Positions 25,205 to 33,747 of a stretch of DNA of 44,834 bases are shown piece by piece. Source of the DNA: a virus; IMG/VR virus record IMGVR_UViG_3300047550_003680, positions 1-44,834 of that record; one strand, written 5' to 3'. The position numbers and the translations under genes were made by a program. The notes below the pieces were generated by a model, which was not told the origin of the DNA, ran no database searches, and saw only the letters and a program-made list of their open reading frames with translations. The first letter of the stretch is position 1. Each line of letters begins with the position of its first letter.

Positions 25205-26268
25205 TAAGAGGTGACTTAGAGTTAGTAAAAGACTCTAGGTCAATGGCAATAAAGCTTGTAGAGGCAGCCGAGTTTTTTAAAGGTCTGCCTCATCAAATCA
25301 ATGCTTTTGAATGGCTTCAGGGCAGAGTTTCTACTTCTGACCTGGAGCTTTTTGCACGTAAATACAGAAATCAAGATAAACCTAAAGTCGAAATAGAAAA
25401 CTTTACCAATGATTGGGCAGGTCTTATTGCAGCAGCAAAACAAGCAGGATCTAAATATCCAGAAGTAGTTGCTGCACAGTGGGCTCTGGAATCAGGCTGG
25501 GGCAAACACACTTCCGGTACCCATAATTATTTTGGGCTTAAAGGAACAGGGTCAAACGTTAATACACAAGAATTTTTAAACGGTAAATGGATCACAATTA
25601 AAGCTGGGTTTATTGATTTTCCAGATCTTTATACCTGTGTCTGTTACTTAGTAGAAAGATGGTACAAAGATTTTGGAAAGTTTAAAGGAGTAAACCGTGC
25701 ACAAAATAGAAATGAATGTGCACGATTATTAGTAGTAGAAGGTTATGCAACGGATCCGTCTTATAGTGACAAGTTGATGCAGATTATGGACAGAGAGCTG
25801 GATATGAAGCCAGCACCAGCCCCTAAGCCAAGCCCTGCACCAGCCCCTAAATTCAATCCGTGGAGCCCTTTCACATATAAAATAACACCAAATATTGCAT
25901 ATGGTGAATTAACCCTTAATCAAGAAGGTCGTAGGTTTAATAAACAATACCAATGTGACACTGCGCTAGAAATCTGCAAGTTTCTTGAAAAAGCTCGTTC
26001 AAAATTTGGAAACAAACCTTTAATTATTACTAGCGCAAATCGACCTCCAGCTGTTAATGCAGCAGTAGGCGGTGCATCAAATTCTGAGCATTTATATTCC
26101 GCACCCAATGTAGGTGCTATTGACTTTTATATTGAAGGAATTAATTTGTGGACTTTACAAGATTGGTGTGATAATAATTGGCCATACTCAGTTGGCTATG
26201 GAGCACCAAAAGGTTTTGTCCATATTGGAATTAGAGCAGGGAAACCAAAAGTAAGATGGGATTATTAA
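25201..26268 (+). CDS. Two-domain endolysin: GH73 glucosaminidase + M15 peptidase
   Basis: The protein has 355 residues. Residues 1-65 contain a short KGLPHQINAFEWLQ motif typical of cyanobacterial/phage wall enzymes. Residues about 70-200 are a GH73-type N-acetylglucosaminidase (VVAAQWALESGWGKH with catalytic Glu97, HNYFGLKG, then YLVERWYKDF). A Pro/Ala linker follows (203-220). Residues about 222-355 are an M15 D-Ala-D-Ala-type peptidase with zinc ligands His297 (SEHLYS), Asp308 (GAIDFY) and His341 (FVHIGI). It cuts both glycan and peptide bonds. No signal peptide is seen. Confidence 0.88.
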   Translation: MIRGDLELVKDSRSMAIKLVEAAEFFKGLPHQINAFEWLQGRVSTSDLELFARKYRNQDKPKVEIENFTNDWAGLIAAAKQAGSKYPEVVAAQWALESGWGKHTSGTHNYFGLKGTGSNVNTQEFLNGKWITIKAGFIDFPDLYTCVCYLVERWYKDFGKFKGVNRAQNRNECARLLVVEGYATDPSYSDKLMQIMDRELDMKPAPAPKPSPAPAPKFNPWSPFTYKITPNIAYGELTLNQEGRRFNKQYQCDTALEICKFLEKARSKFGNKPLIITSANRPPAVNAAVGGASNSEHLYSAPNVGAIDFYIEGINLWTLQDWCDNNWPYSVGYGAPKGFVHIGIRAGKPKVRWDY

Positions 26269-26271
26269 AGG

Positions 26272-26433
26272 ATGAAAAAGTATAAGGAGCCTTATATCAG
26301 GGTAAATATCTGCTGGGAAGTAGGAGAAGAAAAAAAATGCGTAACCTTGTCAAAAGAACAAGCTTACGCAACACGAGAATGGGTTGAAAAAAATGATGGA
26401 ACAGTATTTTGGTTCCAAGCATTACCAAATTAA
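26272..26433 (+). CDS. Small protein, 53 residues
   Basis: Begins MKKYKEPYIRVNICWEVGEE and contains a strand-rich core and a WVEKNDGTVFWFQ end. It starts three bases after the endolysin stop. Its stop directly abuts the stop of the opposing gene. The fold resembles small phage ligand-like domains but no family is recognised. Confidence 0.55.
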   Translation: MKKYKEPYIRVNICWEVGEEKKCVTLSKEQAYATREWVEKNDGTVFWFQALPN

Positions 26434-26598
26434 TCAACGCTGTTTGGCACGTCCAATAACTAAACCAGCAATTTCAATAAGACGATACGCTTTACGAGCA
26501 AGTGCATCATCCTTGGGCGTGGGAGTTAATGCGCAAATTGCAGAACATGCTGCATGAATAGCTAAAGCAACTTCTAAATACTGATTAAGGTGAGACAT
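26434..26598 (-). CDS. Small hydrophobic helical protein, 54 residues
   Basis: Begins MSHLNQYLEVALAIHAACSA, with a largely apolar first half (residues 8-25) and a second apolar helix near IEIAGLVIG, ending in basic residues. A strong AGGAGA ribosome-binding site precedes the ATG. It may be membrane-associated or a two-helix regulator. It is the last gene of the minus-strand block. Confidence 0.6.
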   Translation of the reverse strand: MSHLNQYLEVALAIHAACSAICALTPTPKDDALARKAYRLIEIAGLVIGRAKQR

Positions 26599-26649
26599 TG
26601 TTATCTCCTGTTTCTTTTATTCTAAGAGCAAATATAATCTTTTAAATCT

Positions 26650-26766
26650 TTAAACATCGTAAATGCGGCACCCAGAAGCATGCGGGTTTTGGCTGCAATA
26701 CTCAACCCAGGTTGCATTTGGTTTTTTAGAGGTTTGTTTAAATAATGCGAGTAAAAATTTAATCAT
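26650..26766 (-). CDS. Small protein, 38 residues
   Basis: Begins MIKFLLALFKQTSKKPNATW and contains two Cys. Its ATG overlaps the preceding gene's TGA by four bases (ATGA), which argues that it is translated. Function is unknown. Confidence 0.5.
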   Translation of the reverse strand: MIKFLLALFKQTSKKPNATWVEYCSQNPHASGCRIYDV

Positions 26767-27509
26767 GCTCGATTAGCCAAAGGAACCAAGACTGAGGGAA
26801 ATTTATCTGTATCTTGATGTGATGCAGACCAGATTTCCTTCCATTCTGACAGAGAGTGATCGTGAATAGACTCGTAGAAAGAATCATCAACAGGATCTAA
26901 GATAATATTAAAGCCATCTTCTGTCAAAAACAACCCGCCCTCAAAATCTTCAACTTGAAAATAACCTTCAGTAGTTGGAAATTCAACAACTAACGCAAAG
27001 GCGTAATTTTGTGGTTCATTCCTGGTAGTAGAAACACAAATTAAATAACTACCTTTGGTCAAAGGATAGTAGCGATCATCTCCTCGATCAAGGCGTACGG
27101 GAGAAAATGTATTATACAGATCAGATTGAGCGGCCATGACATCGCCAAAATATGGATAATATGTTCCGCTTGTAGTAGGAACAGCTACAGAATCTTGATC
27201 AAAAATTGAATGACCTTGAATTGGATTAACGTTTAAATCGTATGCTGATAAATGAATATATTGAGGCCTGGGAGAATCATCAACTAGGATGATCCAAGCA
27301 GGAGAAGTAATTTCAACTTTAAACCAATGGTTATAAGTGCCGCCGCCAAAGCCCCCACGTGATTGATCCCAGGTATCTGTAGATCCTACTAATTGATTCT
27401 TGGGACCTAGCGAACCACGTAGATATTTAATTGCAGTAGAACTAAATGAACCAAGCATCAAAGGATTTTTTTGAGTCCTTTGCTGTTGAGTTACTGTTGA
27501 TCTTGACAT
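26763..27509 (-). CDS. Predicted structural protein, 248 residues
   Basis: The first 40 residues are Gln/Ser/Thr-rich and basic. The remainder is beta-rich with repeated aromatic/Gly turns (GGFGGGTYNHWFKVEI, AWIILVDDSPRPQ, YYPYFGDVMAA). It has no membrane span or catalytic motif. The C-terminus is acidic. The shape suggests a virion or adhesive jelly-roll protein, but no family is recognised. Its start overlaps the HNH-type gene by 19 bases. Confidence 0.7.
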   Translation of the reverse strand: MSRSTVTQQQRTQKNPLMLGSFSSTAIKYLRGSLGPKNQLVGSTDTWDQSRGGFGGGTYNHWFKVEITSPAWIILVDDSPRPQYIHLSAYDLNVNPIQGHSIFDQDSVAVPTTSGTYYPYFGDVMAAQSDLYNTFSPVRLDRGDDRYYPLTKGSYLICVSTTRNEPQNYAFALVVEFPTTEGYFQVEDFEGGLFLTEDGFNIILDPVDDSFYESIHDHSLSEWKEIWSASHQDTDKFPSVLVPLANRA

Positions 27510-28207
27510 TCTATCTTGTAATACTGCCTGTATTCATCATCATAATCTGGGCAATTCCGGTGCACCAATGGATGTTGAATTGTCCGTTTGTACTTATGTT
27601 CACGTAACATTTTTAATTGTTTTTCCTCCCGCACCCTTGCAAACTGCATTAGTTTTTCTGGTTTAAATACATATTCAAATGGACTAATAGCACCAGGGGG
27701 GAAGGTGCGATTCCAACTAGAGATTAAATGCAGAGGATTTAAACAATGTTTATTGCCGCATACTCTGGTAACAAACATTGAACCAATATCGCCCCAGGCG
27801 GATTGATAAATAATTTTGTGAACAGTAACATTAGCTGAATTTTGCTTGGCATATAAAGATCGATAGGATGGCATGCACAATCGTTTCTTAGTCAGCTTGG
27901 GAGCTTCCCAGCAATCTTCTAAATGACCGACAGGTATTTGACGCCAGAGATCCGCATATTTATGTTTGTAGTTTGCATTCATGTAATTAATATCAAAACC
28001 ACAGATGTTGTCACGAATTTTTAACGCACAGTGATAACACCAATGCATTTCTTTGTCACGAACAACATGATCATGGGCGCATGGAAACCCTTTGTAATAA
28101 CCAAGCTCATCTAGCTGTTTTTCCGATAAATGGTCAATATCAGGAATCCAGGTAATAGTTGGAAGTGTCTGTAAAACTTGAACTGCTTTTCTCGGAAGAT
28201 TAGCCAT
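27491..28207 (-). CDS. HNH_3-type homing endonuclease-like protein
   Basis: The protein has 238 residues. A zinc-loop HNH region is visible at about residues 120-165: VHKIIYQSAWGDIGSMFV, then RVCGNKHCLNPLHLIS with the Cys/His ligands and the NPLHL motif. An upstream region with CAHDH, CYHC and several Cys/His may form another zinc site. The remainder is basic. Such genes move between phages as free-standing homing endonucleases. It is followed by a structural-type gene and preceded by another HNH-like gene. Confidence 0.75.
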   Translation of the reverse strand: MANLPRKAVQVLQTLPTITWIPDIDHLSEKQLDELGYYKGFPCAHDHVVRDKEMHWCYHCALKIRDNICGFDINYMNANYKHKYADLWRQIPVGHLEDCWEAPKLTKKRLCMPSYRSLYAKQNSANVTVHKIIYQSAWGDIGSMFVTRVCGNKHCLNPLHLISSWNRTFPPGAISPFEYVFKPEKLMQFARVREEKQLKMLREHKYKRTIQHPLVHRNCPDYDDEYRQYYKIECQDQQ

Positions 28208-28209
28208 GG

Positions 28210-28581
28210 TTAATTGCAGTGAGTTTTGGAATACATCCCACTTTTGACGTAAGGACGTTTGTGGAGCTTTGGCGGCTCATGTACGTGAAACACCAACTCT
28301 TTTCGGTTGTCTTTGTCTATATTGTCTCGCATGTGTCTCACGTATCCACTCCCTGGATCGTGACCAGTACGCAAGTAATACACAATTCGATGCGCTGAGT
28401 AGGGAATGCCCCCCAGATAAACCGTGTAGTAACCAGTACGTTTGTTCTTTTTTCCTGCCATATCCCCCACCTGATGCCGCCCATTTGTCTCCGCCCACGC
28501 CAGGCCGCTGGGGTATGCGTCAGACAAGTTCAGCTTCTCCTCCAGGTGCCAGAGCGGAAGCATTTGAGTGTACTCACGCAT
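28210..28581 (-). CDS. HNH_3-like protein, 123 residues
   Basis: Begins MREYTQMLPLWHLEEKL. The core GGIPYSAHRIVYYLRTGHDP followed by VRHMRDNIDKDNRKELV matches the HNH_3 layout (HRIVY, RTG, then the V-x-H-x-x-x-N-x-x-x-D-N-R segment). The N-terminal part resembles NUMOD4/AP2-type strands (KRTGYYTVYLGG). It ends two bases before the next HNH gene. A TACTCT box lies 26 bases upstream of its ATG. Confidence 0.7.
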   Translation of the reverse strand: MREYTQMLPLWHLEEKLNLSDAYPSGLAWAETNGRHQVGDMAGKKNKRTGYYTVYLGGIPYSAHRIVYYLRTGHDPGSGYVRHMRDNIDKDNRKELVFHVHEPPKLHKRPYVKSGMYSKTHCN

Positions 28582-28779
28582 CTTTAACGCACCACCACTA
28601 AGGACAGAGTACCAGGGGGGAGCAGGCCCCTGGTGGAAACAGAACCAAAATTCATGTCAAAACATAGATTCTTCTTTAGTTAAACACGGATTACACTTCA
28701 CTACCCAAAGTGTATTGTTTTGTCAGTATTTCTCAAGTGAGATCAACCTGAGAATACTAATCTTAACTTGAGACTCCTT
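28582..28779. other. Intergenic region with a GC-rich hairpin
   Basis: About 200 bases without a supported gene. It holds a perfect inverted repeat ACCAGGGG (28611-28618) / CCCCTGGT (28627-28634) with an eight-base loop and no T-run, just upstream of the gene at 28581. Further along, TTGAGAC-like and CTGAGAA-like short repeats occur near 28735-28775, a possible binding region. Nothing else is recognised. Confidence 0.5.
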
Positions 28780-28807
28780 TTGACACCCTGAGTCAATTTC
28801 ATACACT
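28780..28807 (+). promoter_or_regulatory. Sigma70-type promoter for a possible small gene
   Basis: TTGACA (28780-28785) and TACACT (28802-28807) are separated by 16 bases. TTGAC (28780-28784) and GTCAA (28792-28796) form an inverted repeat over the -35 box, a possible operator. The -10 ends 26 bases before ATG 28834. Confidence 0.5.
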
Positions 28808-28833
28808 TTTACACCCAAACTGTAATTAGCGTC

Positions 28834-28989
28834 ATGGTAAGAGTAAATCGACCCTTTGACATGAATTCTGCTGCACCCGCCTCTAACAAGAAGCAAGTCC
28901 GCGACTCAGGTGGTACTGGTGAGACAGGAGGGGCACAAAAAAGCCCCCGCAGAGCGGAGGCCCGGACCCCATGCAATCGACCGTTTTAG
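28834..28989 (+). CDS. Possible small basic protein, 51 residues
   Basis: The frame begins MVRVNRPFDMNSAAPASN and is Gly/Ser/Lys/Arg-rich. It lies at the right distance behind a good promoter. Its 3' third runs through the minus-strand terminator hairpin and overlaps the opposing glycosyltransferase stop, so the end may not be coding. ATG 28861 is an alternative start. Confidence 0.35.
   Translation: MVRVNRPFDMNSAAPASNKKQVRDSGGTGETGGAQKSPRRAEARTPCNRPF
28937..28961 (-). terminator. Rho-independent terminator after the GT4 gene
   Basis: Read on the minus strand, GCCTCCGC (28961-28954), a three-base loop and GCGGGGGC (28950-28943) form an eight-pair stem with one G-U, followed by six T. It lies about 25 bases after the glycosyltransferase stop. 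Confidence 0.85.
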
Positions 28990-30266
28990 TTTAAGGCGCC
29001 TACAAGCCGGCGCTCCTTACGTTCTTTTTTCTTCTTGTTTTTCTTTTTTGGTTGAGTCTCATCTTGTTGAGTCTCATGTGATACATCTTTGAGTACGTCT
29101 TCAAAGATGCCACCGAACTGAGAAGCGACTGTATCCCAGTCAAATTGGCTGTCAGTGACACGTTCGTAGCACCGCTGGGCCACAGCATCTAGCTCTGCCC
29201 GATCGTGGTACAGGCGGTTGAGGATCTCAGTGAGATGGTCAACAGATGGGCATGGCAGCTCTCGTGCGTAGTTGGTATCGACATCAACGTGATCGCAACG
29301 GATGAGTTCACCATATCCTTCAAAGATCTCCTTACATGACGTGTGGTCAGGAACCACCTGGGCGACACGGCAAGCAGCATGTTCAAAGTTAACAAGCCCC
29401 CAACCTTCACCCTTACATGTATTGATGCCGATATCAGCGGAGTTATAAATCCAGTTCAATACTTCCACAGAAACATTGGGAGGATTTGGTGTGTTTGCTG
29501 TCAAGACGATCCTTCCGTTTGGATCAAGGCCCACACGATCCATCGCACGCGCAAATACGGACATGACATCCCAGCCTTGATCTTTCATTCCCATGTGAAG
29601 GTACAGCTGCGCCTCTGGTTTATCTACAGCAAACTGGGCGAAGGCATCAATGGTGATGTCAATTCGTTTGCGGAATTGATTGCGATTACCATTGAATACA
29701 ATAAATGCATCCTGTTTAATGCCAAGACGCTCTCGTGCTTCTTTTTTATCACATGGTTTGAATTGACCAGCGGTCACCCCATGTGGAATGACTGCAATTG
29801 GCTTAGTAATACCCCCACGAATAAATTCGTGGGCACCAAATTCAGTGTAAGAAATGACAGCATCCCAGTTATTGGCTGTATCAGAAAGGCAACCAATCCA
29901 CGAATACGAATCCATGGGCGCATAACCCACAAACTTAAACTTACCTTCTTTGTGTAGATCTTCGATCCGCCTGTACTGTTCATTAATGATCCACATATCA
30001 TTAATAGTGAACACAACATCCGGCTCTTCTTTTTCTACCACTTCTCTGATTCGTTCTTCACCAAAGGGTGCCTGCTGGAACCTATTGGAGGAAGGATACA
30101 TTTTATACTCAGCCTGTAGCGGAGTTGGATCACCCCACCAGTTATGGCCAAGGACAACAATATCAAAGTTGTCTTTCAATCGGCTGAGTACATTTTCTGT
30201 TACACGAGCAAATCCCGTCATGGCAACGATGTCACCACACCAAAGCAGCTTAGGTTTTTTGGTCAT
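28986..30266 (-). CDS. GT4-type glycosyltransferase
   Basis: The protein has 426 residues. GT-B features: an N-terminal GDIVAMTGFARV loop, VIPHGVTAGQFKP at the inter-domain strand, FNGNRNQFRKRID starting the second half, and the donor site NTCKGEGWGLVNFEHA with the family Glu pair. The C-terminal 35 residues are extremely Lys/Arg/Glu-rich, perhaps for binding an acidic partner or nucleic acid. It probably glycosylates virion proteins or host-surface polymers, as does the fusion gene at 7914. It has its own TATACT -10 box and a strong terminator, so it is a single-gene unit. Confidence 0.88.
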   Translation of the reverse strand: MTKKPKLLWCGDIVAMTGFARVTENVLSRLKDNFDIVVLGHNWWGDPTPLQAEYKMYPSSNRFQQAPFGEERIREVVEKEEPDVVFTINDMWIINEQYRRIEDLHKEGKFKFVGYAPMDSYSWIGCLSDTANNWDAVISYTEFGAHEFIRGGITKPIAVIPHGVTAGQFKPCDKKEARERLGIKQDAFIVFNGNRNQFRKRIDITIDAFAQFAVDKPEAQLYLHMGMKDQGWDVMSVFARAMDRVGLDPNGRIVLTANTPNPPNVSVEVLNWIYNSADIGINTCKGEGWGLVNFEHAACRVAQVVPDHTSCKEIFEGYGELIRCDHVDVDTNYARELPCPSVDHLTEILNRLYHDRAELDAVAQRCYERVTDSQFDWDTVASQFGGIFEDVLKDVSHETQQDETQPKKKNKKKKERKERRLVGALN

Positions 30267-30288
30267 TTAACTGATGATTACTCGCCTT

Positions 30289-30294
30289 AGTATA
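30289..30294 (-). promoter_or_regulatory. -10-type promoter for the GT4 gene
   Basis: The minus strand reads AGATATACTAAGG, with TATACT ending 23 bases before ATG 30266. It lies just past the speD stop. No -35 is seen. Confidence 0.5.
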
Positions 30295-30295
30295 T

Positions 30296-30649
30296 CTAAT
30301 TTTGTGGAGTTACAGATCGCAAGATTTCTTTTTGCTCTATTGTTTTTGCTCGCAATTTTTTCTTCAAAAATTCGGCAGCTCTATGGGTTTGTGTTGTATC
30401 TCCGCAGGTATACAGATCAATAGCGCAATATCCCATCTCCGGCCATGTATGAATGGACGCATGAGATTCCGCCAGTAATGCTAGAAGCGTCACTCCTTGT
30501 GGCTGGAACTTTTCTCCAAAGATACGGAGAATTGTTGCATTGGCCATGACGAGCGAAGCTTCCAGCAAACGCTGCAGTTCTTCATAATCATCCAAGATTC
30601 CATGATCACAGTCATAGAGGTCAAGGATTAAATGGCGACCATTGCTCAC
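30296..30649 (-). CDS. speD: S-adenosylmethionine decarboxylase proenzyme
   Basis: The protein has 117 residues, the length of the bacterial class Ib enzyme. The self-cleavage site AESHASIHTWPE is present: Ser62 should become the pyruvoyl group, His67 the proton donor, and Cys82 in YTCGD the catalytic acid. It makes decarboxylated SAM, the aminopropyl donor for spermidine. Polyamines may neutralise packaged DNA. Several cyanophages are known to carry speD. Its ATG overlaps the stop of the primase-helicase gene (ATGA). Confidence 0.93.
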   Translation of the reverse strand: MSNGRHLILDLYDCDHGILDDYEELQRLLEASLVMANATILRIFGEKFQPQGVTLLALLAESHASIHTWPEMGYCAIDLYTCGDTTQTHRAAEFLKKKLRAKTIEQKEILRSVTPQN

Positions 30650-33294
30650 ATATCGATAGCATTTTCATCTATTATGGCATCAGTAGTTGCAGTCAGCACA
30701 ACACCATACAACTGTTGATACTCTTCAGGCTTGGCAGCGACTTCAACAATGGATGGGTAATTATCATACTTAGTCTTATTTGATTCACGTACTGCTGCAT
30801 TGATAATGCGCATACCCTTAGCCCCTTTCATGCCGTAGACATTCAGTTTGAGCTGGTGCTTACAGATATCAAGGAACAAGGGTTCAAAACGACCACGAGA
30901 CATGATGCCAACATTGCAGCTCCTGCTGAATTCCGCGTAGCTGGCATAGAGCCATTCACTCCAGTTCATGTAGTAACCAGAGCCACCAGCAGGTTGTGCT
31001 TTACAGAATCCAACAGGTGAGGACACGCCTGGATCAAAAACAATTTTGTGTTCCATCCAATCCAGCATTGGGTTGGAACGCAGGGATTGCGTCTTCTCAT
31101 ATTTCTGGAAGAACGAGACATTTTTACCGGTTTCCATGAGGTAAGAGCGCATGTCTTCTTCTGTCATATCAAGCAGCCAGTTCACCAAACCAGACAGCAG
31201 TGGAGCAAAGACACCCTGCGGATTGCCCTTGGTATCGAACTTGATCAGTTCTTTTTGTTCTGCTTGACCTCCCTCGAAGGGGCGATCGAATGGAATGGTA
31301 AGACGACGGCGGGCAAGACCAGATGTGTAATCAGTGGACTGGATGGCTTCGTTAGCCGTGATCATGACCATCCCGTGGTACTGAAATGGATCTTGGCTTT
31401 CAGTTTGGTATTTACGTTCGGAGCGAATCCAATCATTACCTGTGATGGCTTTGAGTTTGGAAACAGAACCACCCCAACGGTCAGCATCCTGGAAGAGCAG
31501 GAGTTTTTTACCCATGTAACTGGCGGCTTCAAACCGATTTTTCTCTAGGTTTTCGAAGTCTGTGGAGTAGGTATTTTGTTTACCGACCAGTGCGACTGCC
31601 AGGTTTGCGTAGGTAGATTTACCTGATTTACCAGGACCCACAATCTCTACAAACTTCTGGATCTCGTAGCGACCAAGGAGTGTGGCACGCAGCCAGGCAC
31701 GCAGAACTTGAGTGCGATTCCAGCTGTTGTGTTGCGTATGCTTCAGCCATTTAACAATGTCTTCACACGTCGCCCCTGGATCGTATTCGTAGGGCATCTG
31801 TTGGATGAGGTGGAGGTTGCGATCAAACGGCAAGAGTTCTCTTGAGGTGACATCAAGGACACCATTTGTGAAAAGCAGGTAGTCCGACCCGTCATACCAG
31901 TCATCAAATGGCACCTCAGATTGCAATTGCGCATATACATCATTCATGAGGTTAGTGCTGAATCCTTTGGGAAGAAATTCAGATGCCACCAACACCTTAA
32001 GCTTGGAGCGAATATCACCAAGCATTTCAACTTTTGTTAATGGCTCCCAGAGTCCTTTGCGTTTGTTGTATAAGAAGAACTGACCATGGGGTTGACTGTA
32101 CCGCAGATCCCCTGTATACATTGTCAGCACCGTATCTGCGACAAGGTCCGATGAAGGGTTACGTGAGCGGTTGTTGTCTTGGTCTGATTTCTTTTCTTTG
32201 CTGCCAAACGACGCACGCGGCTGTGTATTCCACGTATCAGTTGTGTGAGAAGTGCGCGGTTTTTCAGCCAGTGCCATCGCCGTCTGTCCTAAATCGTTTT
32301 CAATTTTTTCAATTAATGCAGACACATGTTCAAGTGTCGCATCATCAACAGGCATTACCTTGTGATCTTGAGAAGGCTGCCAGCCATTCTCCTGAGCAAT
32401 ATGAATCAATGACCCAAGAGTTCTGCCGCCACCACGACTAAAGGAAAGCCAGCGGCGGTGACATTCACCATCCCTGTATTTCTCTGATTGCTTGGACCAG
32501 TTATCCCACTCTTCTAACAGGGATTCGTCTAAGGAGTGCAGGGATTGCCCAACAGTGATCCAGATGTCGTAGTCATCTGCAGCCTCTGGGGGCATTGCCC
32601 ACATTGCCTCCCGAGCAACTTGGATATCACGATCTAGTCCAACTTCAGCTTGGATAGCGAAGTTTGCACCAGCCATGCGTGTGGTTTCTGTGGCTGGCTT
32701 CCCTTGCTTGACATTTTTATTGATGATGGCGTTCAGGATCCAGGCAGGGAATTGCGGCAGGTTTTGCACCCACTCAAAACCATGTCCTTCAACGGTGTAG
32801 TAACCATCTGTCTCAGGGTGTAAACCCATGAGAACACCCTGGTGGCGTTTCCATAGGATCTCTAATTTTTCTTTATTTTCTTCACCGTGCCATGTGTATT
32901 TATTGCGGATGATGTGTTTATGGGACTCACGGTCTAGTTTGTACAACCGACGTTCACGCCCTTCTTTGCCGCTGAAAACGGTCAGCGTGGGAGGCAATGC
33001 ATCTTTAAAAGAGGTGCCAGCCAGTTCTTCTACGAGTTTGTAAACGCTGGGACCATCAACATCAACCCAGATCAAGCCGTAGGGATGGTTATAGACAGGA
33101 CCACCAAGCAGGCCAATTGCCTTACAACGACCCGTAGTAAGTTCTTCTTCTATTTCGTGAACACTGAATGGTTTGGCTTGCCAGCCAACAACGTATGGAT
33201 CTTTGTTGGCACCGAGTGGTGTGAGAGGCCAGTCAACGGGGATGTAGTCGAGGCGGATTTCACCAGGCTTAAGGGAGTATTGATTTGTATTCAT
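30646..33294 (-). CDS. PrimPol - PriCT - SF3 (D5-like) primase-helicase
   Basis: The protein has 882 residues. Residues about 10-190 are an archaeo-eukaryotic-type primase/polymerase domain with catalytic WVDVD (Asp78, Asp80) and GREGRERR-like RRL residues. Residues about 225-310 resemble PriCT-2 (DDYDIWITVGQSLHSL, SFSRGGGRTLGSLI). The C-terminal half is a superfamily 3 helicase of D5 type: Walker A GPGKSGKST (about 551-559), Walker B LLLFQDAD (about 595), motif C MVMITANE (about 640) and Arg finger SGLARRRL. It probably primes and unwinds phage DNA at the origin. It is flanked by ATGA overlaps on both sides. Confidence 0.9.
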   Translation of the reverse strand: MNTNQYSLKPGEIRLDYIPVDWPLTPLGANKDPYVVGWQAKPFSVHEIEEELTTGRCKAIGLLGGPVYNHPYGLIWVDVDGPSVYKLVEELAGTSFKDALPPTLTVFSGKEGRERRLYKLDRESHKHIIRNKYTWHGEENKEKLEILWKRHQGVLMGLHPETDGYYTVEGHGFEWVQNLPQFPAWILNAIINKNVKQGKPATETTRMAGANFAIQAEVGLDRDIQVAREAMWAMPPEAADDYDIWITVGQSLHSLDESLLEEWDNWSKQSEKYRDGECHRRWLSFSRGGGRTLGSLIHIAQENGWQPSQDHKVMPVDDATLEHVSALIEKIENDLGQTAMALAEKPRTSHTTDTWNTQPRASFGSKEKKSDQDNNRSRNPSSDLVADTVLTMYTGDLRYSQPHGQFFLYNKRKGLWEPLTKVEMLGDIRSKLKVLVASEFLPKGFSTNLMNDVYAQLQSEVPFDDWYDGSDYLLFTNGVLDVTSRELLPFDRNLHLIQQMPYEYDPGATCEDIVKWLKHTQHNSWNRTQVLRAWLRATLLGRYEIQKFVEIVGPGKSGKSTYANLAVALVGKQNTYSTDFENLEKNRFEAASYMGKKLLLFQDADRWGGSVSKLKAITGNDWIRSERKYQTESQDPFQYHGMVMITANEAIQSTDYTSGLARRRLTIPFDRPFEGGQAEQKELIKFDTKGNPQGVFAPLLSGLVNWLLDMTEEDMRSYLMETGKNVSFFQKYEKTQSLRSNPMLDWMEHKIVFDPGVSSPVGFCKAQPAGGSGYYMNWSEWLYASYAEFSRSCNVGIMSRGRFEPLFLDICKHQLKLNVYGMKGAKGMRIINAAVRESNKTKYDNYPSIVEVAAKPEEYQQLYGVVLTATTDAIIDENAIDM

Positions 33295-33479
33295 CGCACA
33301 TCCAGTGAGTCGTCAAGCTTTACTTTAAAGTCTCGATCGGGGAAATAGCCCTCCTTTAGGAGCGAGAAAGCATGCATATGCATACTGGTGGGCAGACAAA
33401 AAATGTCCCCTTCCACCGCATTATTCATGCGGTTCATGAGGCTATTTGTCCACTCACCCACAGAAACGTGGATGTCCAT
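33291..33479 (-). CDS. Small unknown protein upstream of the primase
   Basis: The protein has 62 residues (MDIHVSVGEW). It is amphipathic with a Met/His-rich middle (PTSMHMHAFSLL) and a charged tail. Its stop overlaps the primase ATG by four bases, so it is probably co-translated with replication genes. No family is recognised. Confidence 0.6.
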   Translation of the reverse strand: MDIHVSVGEWTNSLMNRMNNAVEGDIFCLPTSMHMHAFSLLKEGYFPDRDFKVKLDDSLDVR

Positions 33480-33532
33480 GAGGAGGGATTTGAGTGTCTC
33501 TTTATCCTACGCCTGGCAATCCAGAGAGAAGG

Positions 33533-33727
33533 TTACGCATTTCCAGAGATTTGAGACTCATTAGTCTCAATAATATTGTTTAATTTAGTTTCTATTTTTT
33601 TATTGCTATCCATTAATTTTTCATAAAGCAGCACAGGATCCTCCCTGGTTACAACAGCAGTTGATGTAGCAACTTCCCATGCAATGCGTTTTTGTTTTTG
33701 AATTGGGTTTTCTGGATCCCAAGTCAT
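33533..33727 (-). CDS. Small unknown protein heading the replication operon
   Basis: The protein has 64 residues from ATG 33727 (MTWDPENPIQ); a TTG extension to 33757 would run through the promoter. The C-terminal half is a polar coiled-coil-like helix (LMDSNKKIETKLNNIIETNE). No family is recognised. A TATTAT -10 box ends 22 bases upstream, so transcription of the primase and speD genes probably begins here. Confidence 0.55.
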   Translation of the reverse strand: MTWDPENPIQKQKRIAWEVATSTAVVTREDPVLLYEKLMDSNKKIETKLNNIIETNESQISGNA

Positions 33728-33747
33728 ACCCAAAGAACTACTGCTTT

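Noticed and set aside
28910-29092. Plus-strand frame over the terminator
   Set aside because: It runs through the terminator and the end of the opposing glycosyltransferase gene, and differs in frame from the better-promoted ORF at 28834.
31048-31548. Plus-strand frame of 166 codons opposite the primase-helicase
   Set aside because: It is a shadow of the conserved SF3 helicase frame and has no start signal.
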